In this document: in pieces, positions 8,408 through 15,679 of the stretch | How the letters are laid out: the number at the start of each line of letters is the position of its first letter | Numbering within the stretch: position 1 is the first letter of the stretch | Source of the DNA: Arthrobacter sp. | Lineage (GTDB): Bacteria > Actinomycetota > Actinomycetes > Actinomycetales > Micrococcaceae | Direction: 5' to 3' | DNA length: 31,276 nt | Assembly: GCA_025464925.1 (NCBI GenBank) | Contig: JAODMS010000089.1 | Location: forward strand, 1-31,276 | Position numbers and translations under genes: made by a program | Notes under the pieces: generated by a model | What the model was told of the DNA's origin: nothing | The model's input: the letters and a program-made list of their open reading frames with translations, nothing else | Databases searched by the model: none

Positions 8408-8460
8408 GGCAACCTGTCATTCTTGGCGGCGGAAAGTGATGGCCCGGGCTGGAACCGCGG

Positions 8461-8485
8461 GCCTGCAGCCGGCACGGCTGCAGGC
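8461..8485 (-). terminator. Intercistronic stem-loop between binding protein and ATPase genes
   Basis: Perfect ten-base arms GCCTGCAGCC and GGCTGCAGGC around a five-base loop, with no T-run after it on the minus strand. In binding-protein operons such hairpins often protect or partly terminate the message, so that more lipoprotein than ATPase is made. That role is inferred from position. Confidence 0.55.
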
Positions 8486-8496
8486 TGTACGGCGGA

Positions 8497-9609
8497 TCAG
8501 CTCATGTATTCCAGTTCGATCTTTTCAACCCACTGGCCCATGTTTTCCTGCACGAAGTTCCAGTCGATGTCCTGCTGCTTGAGCGTATTGAAGAACTCGA
8601 CAACCTCGGGCTTGGCCTTGGTGACGGCCGCCTTGTTGACCGGCATGGAGTTGAACTGCTGCGCCCATTCGCCCTGGGTCTCGGCGCTGCCGAACCAGTC
8701 GATGAACTTCAGGGCCTCGTCCTTCTTCTCCGTTCCCTTGACCAGGGCGACCTGCTCAATGGCCAGCGGCACGCCCACGGACGGCATCACGGTCTCGACG
8801 TCGACCTTGAACGACTTCTCGCGCTCGGTGATGATCGAGGACGGCATCTGTCCCATGTCCGTCTCCCCGGCGGCGATGCGGGCGAAGAGGTCGGTCTTGG
8901 CCACCGCAGGGGTGCCGTTCTTGAAGTACTCCTCGATCTGCTTCCAGCCCTCATCGGAGATGCCCAGATCGCCTGCGTCGTCCTTGTACCGCGTCAGGAT
9001 GCTGGCGAAGACCAGCTGCGCGGTCGCCGTGTTCAGCCCGGTGACGCGCTCGTAGCGGCTCTTGAATTCAACCTGGGACCACTGGTCGGTACAGTCCTTG
9101 GGTGCTTTGTCCTTGGAGAACTTCGCGGTGATGTAGCCGAGGATGATCGCCTGCTGGACCAGCGGCCAGTAGGCCTTGCTGTCGGCCTTGTCGCCCTTGG
9201 CGGTGTCGACTTCTGCGGACCAGGCGGGCGTGAACGGCTCAATCGCCCCGGCGGCCTTGATCTGCTCGAAGTACATGTTGTTCAGGCCGAACGCGACGTC
9301 CGCAATAGGGTTGTTCTTCTCGGCAATGAGCTTGTTGGTGGCGTCCGCGCCGCCGGCGCCGACGATTTCGATCTTGAAGCCGGCTTCCGCGGCCTTCGTC
9401 GTGAGCCATTCGCCACGGCCTTCGCCGTTGGAGTTGGTGTAGACGATAAGGGTTTCACCTGTTGGCGGTCCGGAGGGGGCTGTGGCGGCGGGTCCGGCAG
9501 CCGTTCCGGAGGGTGCGGGGGCCGCGGCGCCCGCACCGCAGCCGGCGAGCAGGGTGGCGGCGACGGCGGCGGCAACCAGGGTTTTCAATCTGCGCACGAA
9601 TTGACTCAT
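8497..9609 (-). CDS. ABC transporter substrate-binding lipoprotein (AfuA/FbpA-like family)
   Basis: 370 residues with a lipoprotein signal: basic start MSQFVRRLK, hydrophobic stretch, and lipobox LLAGC with the modified Cys at 24. A Pro/Ala/Gly-rich linker follows to about residue 50. The mature part starts TLIVYTNSNGEG, with AEAGFKIEIVGAGGADATNKLIAEKNNPIADVAFG, typical of the ferric iron/phosphonate/thiamine-type periplasmic binding proteins. It is the first gene of the operon with the ATPase and fused permease and would capture the ligand outside the membrane. The Tyr pair typical of ferric binders is not obvious in the expected place, so iron is not assured. The start has only a weak ribosome site. 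Confidence 0.87.
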   Translation of the reverse strand: MSQFVRRLKTLVAAAVAATLLAGCGAGAAAPAPSGTAAGPAATAPSGPPTGETLIVYTNSNGEGRGEWLTTKAAEAGFKIEIVGAGGADATNKLIAEKNNPIADVAFGLNNMYFEQIKAAGAIEPFTPAWSAEVDTAKGDKADSKAYWPLVQQAIILGYITAKFSKDKAPKDCTDQWSQVEFKSRYERVTGLNTATAQLVFASILTRYKDDAGDLGISDEGWKQIEEYFKNGTPAVAKTDLFARIAAGETDMGQMPSSIITEREKSFKVDVETVMPSVGVPLAIEQVALVKGTEKKDEALKFIDWFGSAETQGEWAQQFNSMPVNKAAVTKAKPEVVEFFNTLKQQDIDWNFVQENMGQWVEKIELEYMS

Positions 9610-9661
9610 TTCTGAACGGGACCAGTGTTGCGTCCGGCCAGCCTATAGCGGCAAGTACCGG

Positions 9662-9697
9662 AACGGACCGTTAATGGCTATCGATTCGATAAATAGC
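9662..9697. promoter_or_regulatory. Two palindromes in the divergent region before the binding protein and FAD monooxygenase
   Basis: The 253-bp gap between the two divergent genes holds AACGG-A-CCGTT (9662-9672) and TATCGA-T-TCGATA (9679-9691), the latter nested in GCTAT...ATAGC (9677-9697). Both are perfect short inverted repeats in the only AT-rich part of the gap, about 60 bp upstream of the lipoprotein start. They look like operators; no binding protein can be named. Confidence 0.4.
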
Positions 9698-9850
9698 ATG
9701 GCCGCGAGTCCCGAGTCTGGCCGGTGCGTTGGAACAAATGGTTCCCGGGGTCTTAACGCGCCGTGAACATCCGGCACGATTCGGGGTGCAGCGAGCGCCC
9801 ATCGGCCGGCCGGGCGGATCAGGCCCGCCGCGGTCCGCCGGGGCCCGTCG

Positions 9851-9856
9851 TAGAAT
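9851..9856 (+). promoter_or_regulatory. -10 box for a leaderless FAD monooxygenase message
   Basis: TAGAAT ends six bases before the ATG at 9863 and there is no Shine-Dalgarno sequence. This is the arrangement of leaderless transcripts, where the message starts at the start codon. Confidence 0.5.
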
Positions 9857-9862
9857 CGGTCC

Positions 9863-10903
9863 ATGGACGCTCTAGCCGTCGTCGGAGGCGGCATCGCAGG
9901 GCTCGCGCTTGCCGCGCGTCTTGACCCTACCCGGTTCCAGGTGACGGTCCATGAGCGGCGGCGGGAGATGCCGTCGGCGGAGACGTCGCTGGCCATGTGG
10001 CCGGAAGCCCAGCGGGCCCTTGATGAGGTGGGGATTCTTCCGGCGGTCCGTGCGGTCGGCTCCGGCTTCGGCGGTATGGCGCTCAGGGACGGATCCGGAA
10101 ACGTCTTGCTGCAGGCCCAGCCGCCGGGCGTGATCGGGGTTTCACGCGCGGACCTCCTCCGGCTGCTGGACGCAGCCGTGCCCGATTCGGTTATCAGGGC
10201 ATACGGCCCCGTGGCGTCGCTGCCCCCGTCAGTCCTGGTGGTCGGGGCCGACGGCGTGCACAGCATGGTCCGCCGGGCCGTCTGGGGCGAACACGCCAGG
10301 GCACGGCTCAGCCCGTACCTGGCCCTGCGGGGCATCCTCGACGAGCCTGTGCCCCGGAACGCCGGCGGCGAGTACTGGGGCCGCGGCCGGCTGTTCGGGA
10401 TCACCCCCGCCTCCCGTGGCCGGACCTACTGGTACGCCTCCTACCGGTCCGACCTGGGCCCGAGCGGCATCGACGTCGAAGAGGCCCTCGAAGCCACACG
10501 CGAGCGGTTTGCCGGCCAGGCCGCCGGGATAAGCCGCATACTCCAGGCGGCGGCGCCCGAGGGGACGCTTGCGCAGCGGATCTGGACGGCACCGTTCCTG
10601 GCCGGCTACGCGCGCGACGGTACGGTGCTTGTGGGGGACGCGGCCCATGGCATGACACCCAATCTGGGGCGTGGCGCCTGCGAGGCATTGATCGACGCGG
10701 TCACCCTCGCGGATCTGCTCAACACCCGGCCGCCGCGAGAGGCCCGAGAGACATACAGCAAGCGGAGACTGCTGCGCAGCCAGGCCCTGCGGGTGGCGTC
10801 CTCCGCAATGACGCGGCTGGCGCTGGCGGAAGCTTCCCAGCCGCTGCGGGACGCGTTGCTCCAGTTCGCCGGGCGGTCGAAGCGTGCTGCCGCCGAAGCC
10901 TGA
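9863..10903 (+). CDS. FAD-dependent aromatic monooxygenase-like protein
   Basis: 346 residues of the class A flavoprotein monooxygenase fold. VVGGGIAGLALAARL at 6-20 binds FAD, VVGADGVHSMVRR near 128 is the second FAD/NADPH (DG) motif, and LVGDAAHGMTPNLGRGACEALIDA near 256-279 is the third. Relatives include salicylate hydroxylase, zeaxanthin epoxidase-like proteins and 6-hydroxynicotinate 3-monooxygenase, which hydroxylate aromatic rings with NAD(P)H. The protein is at the short end of the family and its substrate is not evident. It stands alone on the plus strand, divergent from the ABC operon and convergent with the acetyltransferase, so it may work independently of the pobA module. Confidence 0.85.
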   Translation: MDALAVVGGGIAGLALAARLDPTRFQVTVHERRREMPSAETSLAMWPEAQRALDEVGILPAVRAVGSGFGGMALRDGSGNVLLQAQPPGVIGVSRADLLRLLDAAVPDSVIRAYGPVASLPPSVLVVGADGVHSMVRRAVWGEHARARLSPYLALRGILDEPVPRNAGGEYWGRGRLFGITPASRGRTYWYASYRSDLGPSGIDVEEALEATRERFAGQAAGISRILQAAAPEGTLAQRIWTAPFLAGYARDGTVLVGDAAHGMTPNLGRGACEALIDAVTLADLLNTRPPREARETYSKRRLLRSQALRVASSAMTRLALAEASQPLRDALLQFAGRSKRAAAEA

Positions 10904-10967
10904 TTTCTTAGTCCTCCCCGGGGGTTCCGGTCAGGTGGTGCGTGATCATGTTCCGGACCGCCGGTCG

Positions 10968-11471
10968 TCAGGCCATCGCGGTGTGCGCGGCGCTGTGCGA
11001 ATCAATGGTCTTGGCATAACAGTACGAGTGCTCCATCCCGGTGTAAGGCCCAAAGTTCGGTACCGGCTTAAATCCTGAGCTCTCGTAGAAATTCCTTCCG
11101 TCGGGCTGGGCCGAGCCCGCCTCCGCGGAGAGGGAGGTGATGCCGAGGGCGTGGGCGTGCGCTTCGAGCGCCGCCAGGATCGAGCTCGCGACGCCGGAGC
11201 CGCGCGTGTAGGGCAGCACATAGAGCCACTTGATCTCGGCAGTGTCCTCGTCCAGGAGCCGGAGTCCGCCGCAGCCCACGGGCTGGCCGGAGGCCTTGTC
11301 GTGCGCGACAAGGACGACGCCGCTGTCGGCTTCCGACGCCAGCGGTCCCGGCTCGCGGTCAGCGGTGCCGAAGCGGGCGTCCAGTTCCGACTGCTGGGCT
11401 GCGCGCAGGCCCGCACCCACCGGGTTGTTCCAGGTGACCTGCCTGATGTTGAGCCGGGGATTGGTCTGCAT
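10968..11471 (-). CDS. GNAT-family N-acetyltransferase
   Basis: 167 residues from ATG at 11471, with GAGG five bases upstream. The central core reads GGLRLLDEDTAEIKWLYVLPYTRGSGVASSILAALEAHA; the R-G-S-G-V-A segment is the acetyl-CoA pyrophosphate loop (motif A) of GNAT enzymes. NFYESSGFKPVPNFGPY is motif B near the C-terminus. The family transfers acetyl groups to amines of small molecules or proteins. The acceptor cannot be predicted. It follows the purB-phosphatase pair on the same strand after 130 bp that contain a strong hairpin, so it is probably a separate transcript. Confidence 0.87.
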   Translation of the reverse strand: MQTNPRLNIRQVTWNNPVGAGLRAAQQSELDARFGTADREPGPLASEADSGVVLVAHDKASGQPVGCGGLRLLDEDTAEIKWLYVLPYTRGSGVASSILAALEAHAHALGITSLSAEAGSAQPDGRNFYESSGFKPVPNFGPYTGMEHSYCYAKTIDSHSAAHTAMA

Positions 11472-11574
11472 CGCTGCCTCGATTCGCCGAAGGATTATGC
11501 AACTCAAGGGTATCCAGCGGCGGTTTCGGCCGTGTTTCCTGCTTGTAATGGTTCGGAGAACTGTTCCCGGCCCC

Positions 11575-11594
11575 GGCGACGCGGCCGCGCCGCC
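11575..11594 (-). terminator. Hairpin after the purB-phosphatase operon
   Basis: GGCGACGCGG followed directly by CCGCGCCGCC forms a 20-base palindrome with a single A/C mismatch, eight bases beyond the phosphatase stop codon. No T-run follows, as is common for hairpins at gene ends in high-GC actinobacteria. It is a likely transcription end or RNA stabiliser. Confidence 0.5.
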
Positions 11595-11601
11595 CAGGCT
11601 G

Positions 11602-12285
11602 TTACACCGAGCGGCCGGTGGGGTCCTCCGCCGTCGGGTCCGCCAGGACCAGGCCGCCCACCGGGCTGTCATCCCAGTGGAGGAGCCGCCAGCCGGCGTC
11701 GGGGTCGCCTTCCAGCGCGACAATGCCGGTGTTGGCGAGAACATGCCGGGCGGCGAAGCCGGGTTCGACGTTGGAGGCCCGCAGCCCGGCCCAGACGCGG
11801 ATCGCGGCGCCGTGGCTGACGACCGCGACCGTGCCCTCCGTGCCGGTCCGGCCGCCCGCCGCAGCGGTGGCAGCGGCGATCCCCGTGATGGCGGCATCGA
11901 AGCGTTCGAAGAAATCATGCCCGCTGGGACCGGCGGGCATCCGGCGGCCCAGCTCGCCGGCTGACCACGCAAACACCGTCCCCAGATACCGCAGGTGCGA
12001 TTCATGGTCGGTGCGCTTCTCCAGCGAGCCTGCCTCGATCTCCCGCAGCCCGGCGAGTACCTCGACGCCCAGCCCCCGCAGTGCCGCCAGGGGCCGGGCC
12101 GTGATCTGGGTGCGGACCAGCGTGGATGCGTAGAGAAGATCGATGCGCTCATTGGCCAGGGACCGGGCCAGGGCGTCAGCCTGCCGTTCTCCGAGTTCGG
12201 TTAGCTCCGGACCCGGATGGGCGGTATCCAGCTGGCCGAGGACATTCCCGGGCGTCTGGCCGTGGCGGATGAGCAGGAGCCTCAC
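11602..12285 (-). CDS. Histidine phosphatase (phosphoglycerate mutase-like)
   Basis: 227 residues from GTG at 12285, giving RLLLIRHGQTPGN. The RHG motif puts the phospho-accepting His at residue 8; the second catalytic His is in VAVVSHGAAIRVWAG, and an acidic residue in LREIEAGSLE is the likely proton donor. This is the branch-2 histidine phosphatase pattern (GpmB/CobC/acid phosphatase-like), which removes phosphate from small metabolites. The GTG overlaps the purB TGA in GTGA, so translation is coupled to purB. The substrate is unknown; coupling to purB suggests a housekeeping nucleotide-related or salvage role, but that is inference. Longer in-frame starts upstream would lie inside purB and lack the family N-terminus. 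Confidence 0.9.
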   Translation of the reverse strand: MRLLLIRHGQTPGNVLGQLDTAHPGPELTELGERQADALARSLANERIDLLYASTLVRTQITARPLAALRGLGVEVLAGLREIEAGSLEKRTDHESHLRYLGTVFAWSAGELGRRMPAGPSGHDFFERFDAAITGIAAATAAAGGRTGTEGTVAVVSHGAAIRVWAGLRASNVEPGFAARHVLANTGIVALEGDPDAGWRLLHWDDSPVGGLVLADPTAEDPTGRSV

Positions 12286-13724
12286 CTGAGGTGGTCCACC
12301 AGCTTGTCCGCGATGCCGGTGTACCTGCCGGGGGTGAGCGCCAGCAGGCGGGCTTCGGCATCCCGGGACAGGCCAAGGCCCTGCACGAATTCCCGCATCC
12401 GGGCGGCGTCGACGCGCTGACCGCGGGTCAGGTCCTTGAGCCGCTCGTAAGGGTTTTCCATGCCCTCGACGCCGGCGATAGCCTCGGCCCGCATGACCAT
12501 CTGGATGGCCTCGCCCAGGACCTCCCTGTTCGTGTCCAGGTCGCCGGCGAGCACTTCCTCCGCGACCTTCCGCCGGTCCAGCCCCTTGGCCACATTGGAG
12601 ATGGCCAGCTGGGAGTGGCCGAAGGCCACGCCGATATTGCGCTGGGAGGAGGAGTCGGTGAGGTCGCGCTGCCAGCGGGAGGTGACCAGGGTGGAGCCCA
12701 GCACGTCCAGCAGCCCGGAGGAGATCTCCAGGTTGGCCTCGGCGTTTTCGAAGCGGATCGGGTTGACCTTGTGCGGCATGGTCGAAGAGCCGGTGGCGCC
12801 CTCGACCGGGATCTGGACGAAATAGCCGATGGAGATGTAGCTCCACATGTCGGTGCAGACGTTGTGCAGGATCCGGTTGAACCGCGCGACGTCGGCGTAG
12901 AGCTCGGCCTGCCAGTCATGGCTTTCGATCTGCGTAGTCAGGGGGTTCCAGCTCAGGCCGAGGCCTTCAACGAAGGTTTTCGAGACGTGCTGCCAGTCCG
13001 CGCCGGCTACGGAGACTGCATGGGCGGCGTAGGTGCCGGTGGCGCCGTTGATCTTGCCGAGGTATTCAGTCCGGGCAATCCGGTCCAGCTGGCGGTTCAG
13101 CCGGTGGGCCATCACAGCCAGTTCCTTGCCCAGGGTCGTGGGGGTGGCCGGCTGTCCGTGGGTGCGGGAGAGCATCGGCACGGCGCGGTTGTCCTCGGCC
13201 ATCTTGCTGATCTGCGCCACCAGGCTCCGAGCGGCAGGCAGCCAGACGTCCTCCACAGCACCCTTGATGCCGAGGGCGTAGGAGAGGTTGTTGATGTCCT
13301 CGGAGGTGCAGCCGAAATGCACCAGAGCCGTGAGGCGTTCGATTCCGATGCTCGGCAGGCGGCGTCCGATGTAGTACTCCACAGCCTTGACATCATGTAC
13401 CGTGACCGCCTCGATGTCCGCCAACTCGGTGACGGACTCGGCGTCGAATTCGGTGACGACGGCGCGCAGTTTCTCCTGCTGCTCCGCCGTCAGCGGTCCG
13501 GCGCCCGGCAGGACGTCATTGCTGGTCAGGTGGATGAGCCATTCCACTTCCACAGCAACACGGTCGCGGTTCAGGGCGGCTTCGGAGAGGTAGTCGACCA
13601 GCGGCGCGACGGCCGGCTGGTAGCGGCCGTCCAGCGGGCCGAGCGCGATCTGGCGTGATGACGCGGCGAGGGCCAGGCGTCCGGCGGGCGTGCGGGTGGC
13701 GGCTGTGGCGGCGGTTTGAGGCAT
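12282..13724 (-). CDS. purB: Adenylosuccinate lyase
   Basis: 480 residues. It cleaves adenylosuccinate to AMP and fumarate and SAICAR to AICAR in purine synthesis, as a cytoplasmic homotetramer. The fumarase/aspartase superfamily signature GSSTMPHKVNP lies at 312-322, with the catalytic Ser on the mobile loop at 313 or 314. LSRTHGQPATPTTLGKE near 190 carries the general acid-base His, and HFGCTSEDINNLSY is near 136. The start region LGPLDGRYQ matches the E. coli-type PurB subgroup (456 residues there); this protein has about 25 extra N-terminal residues rich in Ala and Thr. The next gene, a histidine phosphatase, overlaps by four bases. Confidence 0.96.
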   Translation of the reverse strand: MPQTAATAATRTPAGRLALAASSRQIALGPLDGRYQPAVAPLVDYLSEAALNRDRVAVEVEWLIHLTSNDVLPGAGPLTAEQQEKLRAVVTEFDAESVTELADIEAVTVHDVKAVEYYIGRRLPSIGIERLTALVHFGCTSEDINNLSYALGIKGAVEDVWLPAARSLVAQISKMAEDNRAVPMLSRTHGQPATPTTLGKELAVMAHRLNRQLDRIARTEYLGKINGATGTYAAHAVSVAGADWQHVSKTFVEGLGLSWNPLTTQIESHDWQAELYADVARFNRILHNVCTDMWSYISIGYFVQIPVEGATGSSTMPHKVNPIRFENAEANLEISSGLLDVLGSTLVTSRWQRDLTDSSSQRNIGVAFGHSQLAISNVAKGLDRRKVAEEVLAGDLDTNREVLGEAIQMVMRAEAIAGVEGMENPYERLKDLTRGQRVDAARMREFVQGLGLSRDAEARLLALTPGRYTGIADKLVDHLR

Positions 13725-13861
13725 GCCCCGATTCTTTCACGAAGTTCCGCCCGGCCTGAAGCGCACTTGCCCGTAGGACCTCGCCGCCCTGCCCCGCCAT
13801 GCCCTCCGGTCCGCTGTCCACATAGCTGTGCAGACGGCTTCAGTACAAGCTCCTGGGCCCC

Positions 13862-13867
13862 TAGCGT
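13862..13867 (+). promoter_or_regulatory. -10 box for the leaderless WXG-like gene
   Basis: TAGCGT ends seven bases before the ATG at 13875. A weak TTCAGT -35 candidate lies at 13839-13844 with a 17-bp spacer. No ribosome site precedes the ATG, so the message is probably leaderless. Confidence 0.5.
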
Positions 13868-13874
13868 CGGTGTC

Positions 13875-14201
13875 ATGAGCATCGGGACGACGAGCAGCGC
13901 AAGGACAGATCCGGTGGCAGGATCGGTCACTGCTGCCGCGTGCGCCTCGCGCAGCTACGAGGTCCAGCAGTTGGCCGCCCGGGTAGCGGCCTGTGCTGAA
14001 CGGACCGATGCTGCGCTCTCACACCTGGTCCGGCTGGAGCTTCAAACCTGGCAGTCACCGGCCGGACGCGCCTACCGCACGGCCCTTTCCTTGCAGGCGG
14101 CTTCGTTGCGGAGGAGCCGGAACGATTTGCAGGACGCCGCCGCAGTGGTGCTCCGGCATGCCCAGAACGTGGTGCTGTCCTCAGGGCGGCCGGGCTACTG
14201 A
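13875..14201 (+). CDS. Small WXG100-like helical protein
   Basis: 108 residues. The predicted structure is two long helices (about 28-52 and 63-98) around the turn LQTWQSPAGRAYRTAL. The Trp followed by S-P-A-G resembles the WxG turn of ESX/WXG100 proteins, which form helical hairpins and pair with partner proteins for type VII secretion. Length (about 100 residues), lack of a signal peptide and Ala-rich heptad pattern (VQQLAARVAACAERTDAAL) agree. The match is not exact because the Gly is displaced, so 'WXG-like' is the safer name. Its TGA overlaps the ATG of the following hydrolase by one base (TGATG), implying co-translation of a pair. Confidence 0.6.
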   Translation: MSIGTTSSARTDPVAGSVTAAACASRSYEVQQLAARVAACAERTDAALSHLVRLELQTWQSPAGRAYRTALSLQAASLRRSRNDLQDAAAVVLRHAQNVVLSSGRPGY

Positions 14202-15679
14202 TGGCGGAGGCTTCCCCCGCCGGCTCCGGAGGAGCCCCGCGCCCGTCACCGCCGCCTGCCGACGGCATGCTGCAGATCCGTGGCGGGGTGGGTGGCCTGA
14301 GTTTCCAGTTCGAGGAGCTGCTGGCTGGCGCTGCAGCCCTGGACGGCGTGGTGAGGCAGTTGGCATCCGTGGAGGCGGAGGCGGAGGCGGTCCGGCGTGC
14401 CCTTTTCTCCTACCAGTCTGATTCCTATCCCAGCGGCAGCAACGCGATCGTCGCTGTGGGGGAGGGCGGCCAGGCGCTGGGCCGTGTCCGGGCAGAGCTG
14501 GAGCGGCTCACCCGGGAAGTCCGGGCGAGCCACCGGGAATATGAATTCACGGAAGCCAGGAACGCGCTCCTCCTGCGGATGGGAGTCTACGGCCCGGGAG
14601 CCCTTCCAGGGCCGGGAGTCCTCGGCGTACCGCCGTCATTCGGTCTACCGCCGGTTCGGGTGCGCGACGTGGTGGAGTACGGGATCGCCGGGGCACCCGC
14701 GAAGCTCGCGCTGCTCCTGGGCATTTCGGCGCCGCTGGCCGGGGGAATGGGAGCAACCAGTGGGACCGGGGACGCCCGGAGGATCATTCGCACCTTGGCG
14801 GCAGCGCCTGGACTTGAGTTCCTCAAACCCCGCCCGGTTCGGATCGCCGCCCGGGAAACCGCCGTCGTCGACGCTGACCTCTCACCGGCGGGGCTGCTGC
14901 TGCGGGCCGAGGCGGTGGGCCGCACTAGCGGAGACATCGAGGTTCTCCAGCTCGGCGACGGGGGCCACCGTGCATGGGTCGTGGTTTTTCCGGGCACCCA
15001 GCTGGGCGGGCCGTCCGAGGGTACAAACCCCTTTGATCCCGCCGGCATTGCCGAAGGCCTGGGATATGACTCCGAGGAGACCTCCGCGGCCATCCTGCAG
15101 GCCCTGCACGAGGCAGGAGCGGGGGCCGGAGAGCAGCTTGCAGCCGTGGGCTACAGCCAGGGCGGCATCCATGCCATGAACCTCAGCCAGGACAAGGCGA
15201 TCCTGTCCGAGTATGATCTCAAATTTGTGCTGACCGCTGGTTCCCCGGTGGGCGGCATTGAGCCTGCCCCGGGGATCAGCACCCTTCATCTGGAGCACGA
15301 ACAGGACTGGGTGCCCGGGGCCGACGGGCTGCCCAATGCCGACACAAGGGACCGGGTGACGGTGACGCTGACCAACCCGCTCGATATTCCGGCCTGGAAG
15401 GACTTCGGCCTGGGCCCCGGGCACCGCCTGGGAAACTATGCGGCCGGGGCCGAAACCATCGCCGCGAGCGGCGATCCCTCCCTGCAGGCCTCCGCGGCCG
15501 CGCTGGCAGCCGTGGTGGGTGCTGGCGGCGCCGCAACCGCCACCCGTTTCTCCCTGAGGCGGGAAGCGATGCCGGCACACCGGGGAGCGATCAGGGCACC
15601 GGGTCCGCGGCACCCGGCTGGACCGCCCGCCCAGCGCCGGCCCGATAGCCAGCCCCAGCCGCAGGGCCCGTTGGCCTAG
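14201..15679 (+). CDS. Alpha/beta hydrolase with N-terminal helical domain, putative WXG-partner effector
   Basis: 492 residues in four parts. Residues 1-22 are Pro/Ser-rich. Residues about 33-125 form an amphipathic helical region (LLAGAAALDGVVRQLASVEAEAE; LGRVRAELERLTREVRAS) like the WXG/LXG helical modules. A Gly/Pro linker follows, then an alpha/beta hydrolase domain at about 205-425. The nucleophile elbow is GYSQGG with Ser319; Asp369 in EHEQDWVPG and His408 in GPGHRLGNY complete a plausible triad, and VVVFPGTQLG gives the oxyanion loop. A Pro/Arg/Gln-rich tail ends the protein. The fold resembles cutinase or PE-PPE-type esterases. No signal peptide is visible, so export, if any, would need a non-Sec route. 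Substrate and location are unknown. Its stop overlaps the convergent holin-family gene. Confidence 0.7.
   Translation: MAEASPAGSGGAPRPSPPPADGMLQIRGGVGGLSFQFEELLAGAAALDGVVRQLASVEAEAEAVRRALFSYQSDSYPSGSNAIVAVGEGGQALGRVRAELERLTREVRASHREYEFTEARNALLLRMGVYGPGALPGPGVLGVPPSFGLPPVRVRDVVEYGIAGAPAKLALLLGISAPLAGGMGATSGTGDARRIIRTLAAAPGLEFLKPRPVRIAARETAVVDADLSPAGLLLRAEAVGRTSGDIEVLQLGDGGHRAWVVVFPGTQLGGPSEGTNPFDPAGIAEGLGYDSEETSAAILQALHEAGAGAGEQLAAVGYSQGGIHAMNLSQDKAILSEYDLKFVLTAGSPVGGIEPAPGISTLHLEHEQDWVPGADGLPNADTRDRVTVTLTNPLDIPAWKDFGLGPGHRLGNYAAGAETIAASGDPSLQASAAALAAVVGAGGAATATRFSLRREAMPAHRGAIRAPGPRHPAGPPAQRRPDSQPQPQGPLA

Noticed and set aside
11602..12846. A longer 414-codon version of the histidine phosphatase
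   Set aside because: The extra N-terminal part lies inside purB in another frame and has no family similarity; the RHG motif fits the GTG start at 12285.
12282..13658. A plus-strand 455-codon open frame opposite purB
   Set aside because: It mirrors the purB reading frame and contains no recognisable domain.
13814..13822. A DnaA-box-like CTGTCCACA near the purB start
   Set aside because: It is a single 8-of-9 match with no cluster, no AT-rich unwinding element and no dnaA/dnaN genes nearby.
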